The position numbers and the translations under genes are program-made. A stretch of DNA of 64,000 nt, from NCBI RefSeq assembly GCF_900005765.1, contig NC_041690.1, positions 1,364,001 to 1,428,000 on the forward strand, read 5' to 3'. The stretch is from Plasmodium relictum (Eukaryota; Apicomplexa; Aconoidasida; Haemosporida; Plasmodiidae). This document shows, piece after piece, positions 36,848 through 46,947 of this stretch. The notes beneath the pieces were generated by a model. The model saw only the letters and a list, made by a program, of their open reading frames with translations. It ran no database searches and was not told the DNA's origin. Numbering within the stretch: position 1 is the stretch's first letter; each line of letters opens with the position of its first letter.

Positions 36848-38124
36848 TTTGGAATATTTAATTCTTTTTTTTTTTTTTTCTTTTTTTGCTATTTTTTTAT
36901 CTAGCAATTGTATATTTTAATCATCTATTGAAATATATTGCACATACATATTTTCTATTTATTTTTAATTATTATATATATGTGTTAGCCTTTACATATA
37001 TATTATGATTTTATTTATTGTTGTAGTATATTTTTATATAAATATACATTTAATTTTTTATATCATTTAACAATACTAATATATTTTTTTTTTAATTTAT
37101 AAAATATTTTTTAAATTTAATGTATTATATTTTGTTAATATAAATTTGCTTAATTTTTACTATAAATTGCATTATTTGACTATAAACCAATACACTTCAT
37201 AGTATTATAATTTATTTATTATGTATCATTTTATTTATTTTTACTTTCTTAATTTAAGGCTATATAAATATTTTTCTTTTTTTTTCAGTTATATAAAAAG
37301 AATATTTATTTTATTTTATTTTATTATATATTTTATTTTATATATTTTTTTTTAATTAAAATTTAGTATTGCCGATTTAGTATTTAAATAAAAGTATCTT
37401 TCTCTCTATATATTACATATATATTCTTAACAAATTCTAAATTTAAACCGAAAGCAAAAATAAATGTATAGCGAAATTTGTAAATATATTTTTTTATTTT
37501 TTTATTTTTTTTTTTTTTTTTGCTAAGGTATCTTTATCATTAAATTCAAATAAATTCTCAAGGCATTTTATTCATTTGTATAAAATTTTTTTTTTTAATT
37601 TTAAAAAATTAAAAACTTTAATGTTAAATGTATCTTTAAAAAAAAAAAAAGATTGTGCGAAGATTTATACCACATAAATTTTAAAAGATAAAATTGATTT
37701 TTAGTTAAATATTGCTCTTTTACAATATGTGCAATACTTTATCATTTTATGATGACACAAATGTATAAATATATGTTTATTTATTTTTAATATATATGAT
37801 TTTTATATACCTATCACACCATTTATTTATTATTTAAATGCATATTTATTATATGTACATATTAAATGTAATTATATCCCTATAAATATAAACGTATTAA
37901 ATGTATTTATTATACTCATAATTGAATATATAAGAGTATATCAAATGTTGCATAATAAATAAGTCAATCCTTTTTTTTGAAGAGCAATAATATTCTTTTT
38001 ATATATATTTATAAGTATTTTTTTAAATATCTTAAAAATAAAGCAAAAAGGAAATTTTAGCAATATTGAGTAGAATAAAATAATATAGAGTAAAAATAAA
38101 ATATGATTGTATGGAAAAATAATT
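36848..38124. other. Intergenic region, CWC24 to dephospho-CoA kinase
   Basis: About 1.3 kb, nearly all A/T, with poly-T runs near 37501-37522. Contains the 3' UTR of CWC24 and the kinase promoter. Nothing else seen. Confidence 0.4.
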
Positions 38125-39307
38125 ATGTTTTTAACAATTTTTTTTGACAAATGTATTTTATGCTTCCTGGCTCTAGGTTCAATTCCCATAGGATTTATAA
38201 ATAGAAAAAATAAATTCAAGAAAATAGAAAATCACAAATATGCTTTATTTAGCACAATAGTTATGAATACCTTTTTAATAAGCATAAATAAATTTTTTGG
38301 TTTATTTGGAATTTTTAATTTTTTTTTGGGGAACTATTTATGTTTAATCGGGATAACAGGAGGTATAGCAGTGGGAAAATCTACGTTTTGTAATTTTTTA
38401 AAAAAAAAAAATGTTGTTGTTATTAACGCAGATGAAATAACAAACAAAATATACAAAAAAGGATCCATTTGTTATAAAAAAATTTTAAAACATTTTGGAG
38501 AAGATATTTTAAATAATGATAAAACTATTAACAGAACTTTATTAAGGAAAATTGTTTTTAATAATGAAGAAAATGTTAGATATATAAATAAAATTACACA
38601 TACTTACATAATTCTACAAATAATTAAAGAATGTTTAAAATATAAATTTTTGTATTTTAAATATAATGTAGCTATAGAAGCACCTTTATTAATAGAAACA
38701 AAATTATATTTATTAACTAGCCCTGTTATATTGTTAAAATCATCTGTAAGGAATCAAATCAAACGTATATTATCTAGAGATAAAAATTGTACATATGACA
38801 CTGCCATGAGTATAATAAAGTAATAAAAAAATGTATTTTTTTTTAATTTATATTTATATTTTTTTTTTTTAAGTTTTAACTTTTTTTTTTTTTTTTTTTT
38901 TTTTTGTAAACACATATTGTCTTTTTTTCTTCTTTTTTTACATGTGTATATTTTTCTAAATATTAATTCATAGAATTTCATCATTATTTTTAATTTACAT
39001 AAATATTTATTTCATAATTTATATAATTTGTTAATTTTTTGAATTCAAATAATTTTTTTTTTTTTCTTTAATTAATGAAATGATTGTTTCTTCCTTATAA
39101 TTATGAATATCGTTTTTTTTTTTTTTTCATAAATGCTTGATATATATATTAATATATCTTTTTTTCTTTTTTTTAAGAAATCAATTACCTACAGATGAAA
39201 AAATGAAATATGCAGATATTATAATAAACAATGATGGAGATTTGTTAGACTTACAAATGAAGTGTGATGTAGTTTATAACAAATATTTAAAAAGTTTTTT
39301 CTTTTAA
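38125..39307 (+). CDS. Dephospho-CoA kinase, 2 exons, with hydrophobic N-terminal extension
   Basis: Last step of coenzyme A synthesis: phosphorylates the 3'-OH of dephospho-CoA. Exons 38125-38819 and 39178-39307 give 274 residues, joined as SIIK|NQLPTDEK. The P-loop is GITGGIAVGKST (about residue 85), followed by NADEITNKIYKKG, HFGEDIL, NRTLLRKIVFNN, AIEAPLLIETKLY, the lid region RNQIKRILSRD and the ADIIINNDGDL end. All are normal for the CoaE family. Two hydrophobic stretches precede the kinase domain: the MFLTIFFDKCILCFLALG region, and MNTFLISINKFFGLFGIFNF after a basic loop. They suggest membrane or organelle targeting. The ATG at 38125 is the first in frame. Confidence 0.88.
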
Positions 39308-40444
39308 TTTATATATATATAAAATGATTCATGACAAAGAAGATAAAGCTATTAATTAATAATTCTTATTTACAATTATAAAACATTTTTTTTTTTATAC
39401 ATAAAACAAGAATTGTGTGGATATTATATTCCTAATTTTTTTTTTTTTTTATTTAATTAATTTTATTACATTAGTTTTATTAGATTTTAATTTTTAAAGC
39501 ATTTAATAAATTATATATATATATTTTTTTTTTTTGTATCTTTTTTAATATATATCATAAAAAATTTTTATTAGTAATTTTTTCCTATTTTATACTAACT
39601 TAAGTATTTACTATAAAAATTTATCGTTTTTAGTAAATCATTTAAAATTTTTTTATTTTATTAAAAAATGTAATTTTGTAGTAATATTCTTATTTGACAA
39701 AAAAAAAAAAAAAAAATATGACAGATCTTTCTACTTTTTTTTTTCTTATATATAAGGTGTTTATAACTTATTTTAATAGTTTATTTTGATAATAAAAAAT
39801 ATTTTGAAGAAATATACATGTATATATATATATAGAAAAAAAAAATATAAAATTAAGCTAAAAAGAAAAAAACAATAAAGTAAATTTACACAAAGGAATA
39901 TAACATTAAAAAAGTAAAATAAGAAAAAGAAAACATGACAGAAAAAAACGAAATAAAATAAATTAGAAGAAAATGCTAAAAAACAAATATATATATGTAC
40001 ATTAAAATTTAGCATAACACATTTTTTAAATATACATAATTATATTTAAAAAAATATGAAATAATAATATTAAATTAAAATAAACTTGTTTATTTTTAAA
40101 ATATATTCTTAAGTATCATAAATAAAGGAGTAAAATATTAAGAGGAAAATATTAATGTAAATATTAAGATAATATTCAAAATAAAATTCCTTTCTTTTAT
40201 AATGAAATATATTACAAATAATTTAAAGTAATTATAAACAATAATTATGCTTTGTAGATTTTACTATATTTCTTATTCTTCACTTATATAAAGTGTTCAA
40301 GTTACACATATATTATTGTTAATAAAAAAAAAAAAAAATAAAATAAAATAAAAAAATAAAATAAAAATGTTCATACAAAACTGAAAACATTATATTATAA
40401 ATAAAGATATATATATATATATATTAAAGTTACTTGATCTGAAA
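39308..40444. other. Intergenic region, dephospho-CoA kinase to GCP4
   Basis: 1.1 kb, A/T-rich, with poly-T and poly-A tracts and a short imperfect TAAAA repeat at 40322-40366 close to the GCP4 start. A small open frame on the minus strand (39773-40015) codes only hydrophobic low-complexity residues and looks spurious. Confidence 0.4.
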
Positions 40445-43400
40445 ATGATACATGAAATAATCTTAAGTTTGATAGGGCAAACAGGAGATATAATTATTTT
40501 AGTGGAAAAAAAAAAGAAGAAAACATTAAATGAAAATAATGTAAATATTGATGAATATGGTTTCGAAGTCAATAATAATATTCATATATTTCTGAATTCG
40601 GAAATAAAGATAATTAATGAGATTGTAGAGTTAGGTTACTATTTTTATATAATAAATATATTTTGCCTATTAGTTAAAAAAAATACCATTTATAAAAATT
40701 TAACTCATATACACAAATTTAATAAATTAAATGGAGAAAAAAAAAAAATTAGTGTTATTAATGAAAATTTAGAAAGAGATAACAATACGTCAACTACTGT
40801 TAATTCTTCTTCATTTAGTTCGTCTTCTTATGAATCATCTACCGATGAAAAAACTGAAGATGATTATAATTTGAATACATCCTATAAAAAAAACAGTGTT
40901 AAAGATAGAAATGAAATAGATAATTATTTTGGTGTTATATTAAAAAAAATAAAAAGTTTAAATAATGTAAATCCCTATGGATATTATGCAAATGGATTAT
41001 GCAATGAAATAAATAAGTTTATAAAAAAATATTTAAAAAAAATTAGTGAAATTGAGGAGTACATAAATAATAATAATAATACTCCATTAACACAGATATT
41101 AACAATGTTAGAAAAAAAAAGAGAAGAAATAATAATAATAATAAATATCATAAAAAAATATTTAGAGTTTCAGAAAAGAGAAGAACAAAATGTATCAGAA
41201 GGGGAAAGTAGAAATAAAACAAAAGAAATTATGGATTATTTATATGAAAATTGTTTAAGTGGGAATTCAAGAACTAAAAGTATTTACCACAAATATTTTA
41301 AAAATCTAGGAAAAATTTTATTACATCAAATTTTTTCATGGATATTGTACGGTCAATTAATAGACCCATATTATGAATTTTTTATTCAAAAAAGACAATT
41401 TATTTATTCTGATGATAAAAAAATATTTTTATCACCAGAAGAATTATATGAAAATCTAACATTAACAAATGTACAAAGTTTAAATTTTGAATGGAACTAT
41501 TTATTTTTTCAATCAATTTCTAATCTTCCTGAATGTTGTATAGATAAAATTGTAGGGAGAAAAATTCTCTTTATAGGGAAATCAGTACGTATATTAATTA
41601 GAAGTAATAAATGGAATACCAATGATATAATAAAATTGTTTTCAATTACAAATATATTATCAAAAGCTTTTAATGAAAAACCTTATAAGAGTTATAAAAA
41701 TAGTTGGGACAATGCAAATTATAACATGTGCCATGAAAATCACACAAATGATCAAAATACTTATACTAGTGCTTTATCTGTTTCTTGTTCAAGTAGCTCT
41801 AATAGTTCATATGATAAATCATCTGAATCTGAAAAAGATACTCTGAACTTATACTGCAAAGAAATATTTGACATTTCTATTGAAAAAATTAGAAGTATAA
41901 TAGCTTATAAATTGTGGAAATATATAGTTAAGGATATAAATTTAATTAAAATATTTGATCTATTTAAAGATATATATTTATTAAACAATGGAGATTTTTA
42001 TGATTATTTTTTAGAAAAATCTTGGTCATTAATGCATACCCCTCCAAATTCTAAAAATGAAATTCTGCTAAAAATTTTAGCATGGAAAAATTCTTCTACA
42101 TTAGTAGAAGATTACTGTAAATCTAAATATGAAAATAAAAAGGATAAATTAAAATTAAACAGCTATGAAAATTCTCTTTTTACAGAGTATAATAATAATG
42201 AAAATGAATCTAACTTTTTTAGTGGTACAAATGCATATATGTTCAATGCTGATAATTCTGAAAATATTATTTCTAAATATTTTTATCCTAGGATATCTCA
42301 TAAAAAATTTTCCTATGATTCTTTTGAAAAAGAAAAATACGATAATTTAATATTAGGTGGTATGAGCTATATTTACGATAAGAAGATTGTTTTAAATGAC
42401 TTCTTTAAAGGAATACAAACTTTGTTTAAGAAAAAATATTATGATTATGATAATATTTTTAGCGTATGCATTAACAACTACAGACAACAAATATTAAGAG
42501 GATTCAAACACGGTTTTGATTTTTCCGTTAATTTTAATAATTTCTTTGATAATAAGTCAATTTACATAGAAAAAAAAGAAACTAGTACAAATGAAAATAT
42601 CATAAATAATGATACGAAAAAATTAAAGGAAAATGATTTTCTTGTTGGTTCCTGTTTTGCTTTAGTTATTCATTCAGTAAGAAATCCTTTACTATATAAA
42701 ACAGATATATTAGATAGTTCTTTAGGATATTGGGGATCTTTGGGAGATTGCTTGTCTGTTGAAATTAAAGTAAAATTTTATGAAAAAAAAGATAAAAAAA
42801 AGCATTTAACTGAAAACAGGGTAAATGGCAGTAATGAGAATTCAGTTAACTTAAATGAAGTAATTTTAGGAGACGTGGAAATAGAAGTTTCTCTATATAT
42901 AGGAGGAAAGGGAATTTCTTCATTTGTCCATAACAACAATACTTATTCTGTTGACTACACAAAAGAATCTATTTTAAATAATAAATTATTAGAAGATAAC
43001 ATAAACAAAGAAAATAAAAAAAAGTATGATGATATAGAGAATGAAGAAAATTATATAAAAAAAAATAAAAATAATACAAATATAACAAATGAAGATAATT
43101 TATTAAATGAAAATATGTGCTATAATGATAATAAAGCAACTAAAATACCTGTATTAAAAATTCAGAGTAATAAACAAATTTTTCCTGATATTAATAAAAA
43201 TACTTTAACTAAATTCCGTGTGAGAATAAACTGTCTAAAACACTCTTTTAGTGTATATATACAAAAATTAGATGAATATAATATAAACTTAAATAATCAG
43301 AAAAATAAGATAAAACCTATTATTCATATTAGAGCATTAGATATGACTCAAGCGTTTACCTTAGACATTGGTAATGCATATATAGGATTTTATACATGCC

Positions 43401-45676
43401 CAATATTATTTAAACATAAATTGCTAAAAAAAAAAAATAAATTAAATGAATGGTTTAAGAATTTTTATGGTGAAACATTAAATGTTGATTCTACTATTTA
43501 CAAAAAAAATTTTTTTAATGTAGAAAATAAAGAAAGCAAAGAAATCATACAAAAAGAAATAGATAATATAAATAAAATTATCTTATATAATAACAATATT
43601 AATGAATTAGATAAAATAGATTATAAAAAAAAAAAAAAAAAACAGAAATCAAAAAACTCACTATTATTTAGCTCTTATGATTGTTCAGTTGAAATATGTA
43701 AATGGTTTCATCAATCTTATAAATCTCCTATAGAAATCCCTGAAATTGATATAGATAATGAAACATTAATATTTTATGATAAGCAAATAAATAAAAATAT
43801 AAAAATTCATAGTGGTTTGAATTTATGGAATAATATAGAAATTTATTTTAAACTTACTTGGCCGATAGCTTTAATTATTAATACTAATACTATATATACA
43901 TATAATTCTATATTTCAATTTTTGTTTCTTTTAGGTAGAATATATTATAATTTAAAAATTTTGTGTTATCACAATAGGCGCTTATATAAATATTTAAAGT
44001 ATAAAAGAGGGGCTTTATTATTTTCTTTTTTATTTTCTATTAGATATAAAATGCAATTCTTCTTCTTTCATTTAATTAAATATTTACAAGAAGATATTAT
44101 TAATCATGAATATAGACTAATGACTACTCAAATTCATAAATCAAAAGATTTTGAATATACAAAATCAATTCATGATTTATATATTTCTCAAATAGCGACA
44201 AAATGTTTTTTGCGTGTTCAAAATTTAACTACTCCATTAATTGAATTAGTGGATATATCTTTTAAATTTTGTTACTTTTTCCAATGTTTGATAGAAAACG
44301 AGTTATTTACTGATATTTTAAATTATGAAATGATTAATGAAAAAGATGAAGACAAAAATTTCGAAGAAAATAATAAAAGTAATGAAAACTATGATGATAA
44401 AAATGAAGATTTAAATCAGGTTATTGACAAATTATTACAATATAATGACACATTTAATGAAAAACTTATTTGTGTTCTTAATGAAATGATAAATATAAGT
44501 TCTAATTCTAATCATGCTCACCTTGCTCATTTACTAACCATATTAGATTTCAATAATTATGTAACTAAGATCAAAGAATCTCGAATGAAAAATAAAAGTG
44601 AAAATATAGAGAAAAATGTACAAATAGATGAAGATACTGTTGAAAACAATAAAAACATTCGTTTAAATAAAAGTAATGATAATAAAATGGAATATGAAGA
44701 TATGGAAAGTTTAAAAATTAGTGATAACTGTTACTTAGATAAAAAAGAACTATACTCTAACAACCTTTTAAATGATACAAGCATTTCAATAAATGATGTA
44801 TCACACAATATACAGAAGATAAATATAGATAGAAATAATGATTTTATAGAAAAAAGAATAGTTAACAATTTTAGTAATTTATTATATAATAATATTTATC
44901 ATAATAAAAACATACAACAAAATGACATAAATCAATATAATAAAAATAATATATCTACAAAAGCTGATAAAAACCTCTTGAATAGTAATACAAATATAAC
45001 AAATATAGATTACAATAATAGTAATAATTTAAATAATAATTATTTAATTGACAAATACTCAAATATTTTGAATAGTTATATGAATAATAGCAATAATAGT
45101 AATTCAATATATAATTCAACAAGAAATTGTGCAAATAATTATAATTTGAATTCATATAATTCTATGTTAGACATCGCCAATTTAAAACATACAAATCATA
45201 TTAATGATATATCTAATACTATACATAATGATATTAGCAATTATAACATTCGTGATTTTGAGTTAGGCTTAAATATTAATAACAAATTAAATTATGAAAG
45301 TAATATACCAAACAATATTGATATTAATAGTATTAATCGGAACATTGATTTAAGTGACAACGATAATAGATATGATCAAATATTATTAAATAATAAAAGT
45401 AAAATAGATAGTACTGCAGCATCTAACTTAAACAATCTTATTGATTTAAATGTTAAAAATAAATTCAATGTGCAAAATCTTATAGAAAATTATAATTATA
45501 AGTATGATAACCCTTCTGATAATTACTCTTTTAATAACTATGATTTGGATAAATATAACAACACATCTCATTTATATAACACAAATAATCTATCTAGTTA
45601 CAGCAACATACCATTGAATATTTATCAGAATGAAAATAATGTAGATCAAATGGATCAGAAAAATAAAAAACATTAG
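40445..45676 (+). CDS. GCP4: GCP4, gamma-tubulin complex component 4, with lectin-like insert and Asn-rich tail
   Basis: Spc97/Spc98-family subunit of the gamma-tubulin ring complex that nucleates spindle and other microtubules. Single exon, 1,743 residues. The start MIHEIILSLIGQTGDI matches the animal GCP4 start MIHELLLALSGYPG. GRIP1 landmarks follow: KILLHQIFSWILYGQLIDPY, then YYEFFIQKRQF, and ILFIGKSVRILIR. GRIP2 starts at GLNLWNNIEIYFKLTWP and includes HKSKDFEYTKSIHDLYISQI. Human GCP4 has about 660 residues. The excess comes from low-complexity inserts, an L-type-lectin-like domain between GRIP1 and GRIP2 (about residues 700-995) and an Asn-rich C-terminal tail after about residue 1400. 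The conserved start and GRIP2 make GCP4 much more likely than GCP2, 3, 5 or 6. Confidence 0.88.
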   Translation: MIHEIILSLIGQTGDIIILVEKKKKKTLNENNVNIDEYGFEVNNNIHIFLNSEIKIINEIVELGYYFYIINIFCLLVKKNTIYKNLTHIHKFNKLNGEKKKISVINENLERDNNTSTTVNSSSFSSSSYESSTDEKTEDDYNLNTSYKKNSVKDRNEIDNYFGVILKKIKSLNNVNPYGYYANGLCNEINKFIKKYLKKISEIEEYINNNNNTPLTQILTMLEKKREEIIIIINIIKKYLEFQKREEQNVSEGESRNKTKEIMDYLYENCLSGNSRTKSIYHKYFKNLGKILLHQIFSWILYGQLIDPYYEFFIQKRQFIYSDDKKIFLSPEELYENLTLTNVQSLNFEWNYLFFQSISNLPECCIDKIVGRKILFIGKSVRILIRSNKWNTNDIIKLFSITNILSKAFNEKPYKSYKNSWDNANYNMCHENHTNDQNTYTSALSVSCSSSSNSSYDKSSESEKDTLNLYCKEIFDISIEKIRSIIAYKLWKYIVKDINLIKIFDLFKDIYLLNNGDFYDYFLEKSWSLMHTPPNSKNEILLKILAWKNSSTLVEDYCKSKYENKKDKLKLNSYENSLFTEYNNNENESNFFSGTNAYMFNADNSENIISKYFYPRISHKKFSYDSFEKEKYDNLILGGMSYIYDKKIVLNDFFKGIQTLFKKKYYDYDNIFSVCINNYRQQILRGFKHGFDFSVNFNNFFDNKSIYIEKKETSTNENIINNDTKKLKENDFLVGSCFALVIHSVRNPLLYKTDILDSSLGYWGSLGDCLSVEIKVKFYEKKDKKKHLTENRVNGSNENSVNLNEVILGDVEIEVSLYIGGKGISSFVHNNNTYSVDYTKESILNNKLLEDNINKENKKKYDDIENEENYIKKNKNNTNITNEDNLLNENMCYNDNKATKIPVLKIQSNKQIFPDINKNTLTKFRVRINCLKHSFSVYIQKLDEYNINLNNQKNKIKPIIHIRALDMTQAFTLDIGNAYIGFYTCPILFKHKLLKKKNKLNEWFKNFYGETLNVDSTIYKKNFFNVENKESKEIIQKEIDNINKIILYNNNINELDKIDYKKKKKKQKSKNSLLFSSYDCSVEICKWFHQSYKSPIEIPEIDIDNETLIFYDKQINKNIKIHSGLNLWNNIEIYFKLTWPIALIINTNTIYTYNSIFQFLFLLGRIYYNLKILCYHNRRLYKYLKYKRGALLFSFLFSIRYKMQFFFFHLIKYLQEDIINHEYRLMTTQIHKSKDFEYTKSIHDLYISQIATKCFLRVQNLTTPLIELVDISFKFCYFFQCLIENELFTDILNYEMINEKDEDKNFEENNKSNENYDDKNEDLNQVIDKLLQYNDTFNEKLICVLNEMINISSNSNHAHLAHLLTILDFNNYVTKIKESRMKNKSENIEKNVQIDEDTVENNKNIRLNKSNDNKMEYEDMESLKISDNCYLDKKELYSNNLLNDTSISINDVSHNIQKINIDRNNDFIEKRIVNNFSNLLYNNIYHNKNIQQNDINQYNKNNISTKADKNLLNSNTNITNIDYNNSNNLNNNYLIDKYSNILNSYMNNSNNSNSIYNSTRNCANNYNLNSYNSMLDIANLKHTNHINDISNTIHNDISNYNIRDFELGLNINNKLNYESNIPNNIDINSINRNIDLSDNDNRYDQILLNNKSKIDSTAASNLNNLIDLNVKNKFNVQNLIENYNYKYDNPSDNYSFNNYDLDKYNNTSHLYNTNNLSSYSNIPLNIYQNENNVDQMDQKNKKH
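42520..43430 (+). other. L-type-lectin-like (concanavalin A-like) insert inside GCP4
   Basis: The stretch reads in lectin order. GSCFALVIHS resembles 'GDGFAFVIQ'. SSLGYWGSLGDCLSVEIKVKF resembles 'GLGYGGIxNSLAVEFDT'. A strand follows (VEIEVSLYIGG), then KFRVRINCLKHSFSVYIQKL ('wxvrIxYxxxxxLxVyl'), and it ends DIGNAYIGFYT ('xYIGFsAaTG'). The metal-binding Asp of 'EFDT' is replaced (Glu-Ile-Lys), so carbohydrate binding is doubtful. A low-complexity loop interrupts it at about 42960-43150. Confidence 0.6.
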
Positions 45677-46947
45677 AAAAATAAATTTCTTAATAAAAAG
45701 CACTTTTTACTAGATAATAAAAAATGAACTAATAAATATGCTCTTTTTGTTTTATTTTATTTTTTATAAATACATTAAAATTATATTTTCTATTATCTGT
45801 TCTTTTTTTTTTTTTTTTGGATTCATATATCTAAAAGTATAGAAAATATTATTTTAAGATATATGTTCATACGCAATTACATTATGTAAAAAAAAAAAAA
45901 AATTAATAAAAAAAAATTTTATTTATATCTATTTATATTTATTTAAAATAAATATATTCATTTATGATTTAAGTAAAAGATAATATATGTTTAAAAATAA
46001 TAAATATAAAATATATTTCCTATTAAATTTAACAAATTTTTTATAGGTTTTCTTTTTTTTTTTTTGTTATTTTGATGTTAGTACATTTAAATTTTTTCTT
46101 CATTTATTAAAACATTTATTTTTATCTCTGTATACTGAGTCTTTTTTAATATATATATATATATATATATTCTTTTTTGTGTTTTGTTAAATTATTTGTA
46201 AATTTTTGTAAATTTAAAAAAAAATATATATATTTTTATTATATATATATATATTCAAACGCATTTTTTTTTTTTTTTTTTGATTCATTCTACATAAAAT
46301 GGTGTTACTAAAATAATTTATGTTTTTATATATATATAATTTTAAATGAGAACATAATAAAATATTAAATTTTTTTAATTCTATTATAAATATAAGAAAT
46401 CAATATTTATTATTTTCTTTTTTTTTTTTTTTTTTATCTTTCTGAAGTATGATTATTGAATTAAAAGAAACTATTAGGTTATTTCTATATGCATCGTTAA
46501 AATGATATGCTTATATAACTTCAATAAATCCTATGGCATTTGATAGTGATTATTTCTATATATGAAAAATTTTCTCAATTTACATATTGAATATTACTCT
46601 TAAGAGGAAATTTTATAAAAATTAATCAATTTTGAAATTATATATTTATCTTTATGATACCTTATTGTACTTTATATTTTTATTTTTAATTAAAACAAAA
46701 AAAAAAAAATAGAAAAAAATTATTTTTCTTTTTCATTATCGATAAATTAAAAAAAATATAAAAATAGTACTTATTATTAAGTGTATTTTATTAATATTAA
46801 CATTAATATTATTTATTCTTTCTATATCTTATTTTTATTTTGGATTATTCAAAGAAAAGAGAGGATTTTATATAAGTTTTTTGAGAGTTGAAATGCGAAG
46901 TTATTCTTAAATTTTTTTTTTTTTTTTTTGATATAAAATAATATTCT
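45677..46947. other. Intergenic region, GCP4 to PARN
   Basis: 1.3 kb with TA repeats at 46150-46170 and 46238-46255 and poly-T tracts. A more complex island lies at 46440-46640 (see findings). No coding frame seen. Confidence 0.4.

Noticed and set aside
38125-38210. GGTTCAATTCCC, resembling a tRNA T-loop
   Set aside because: It falls in the coding N-terminus of dephospho-CoA kinase. The preceding 60 bases have no D-loop, anticodon stem or acceptor pairing.
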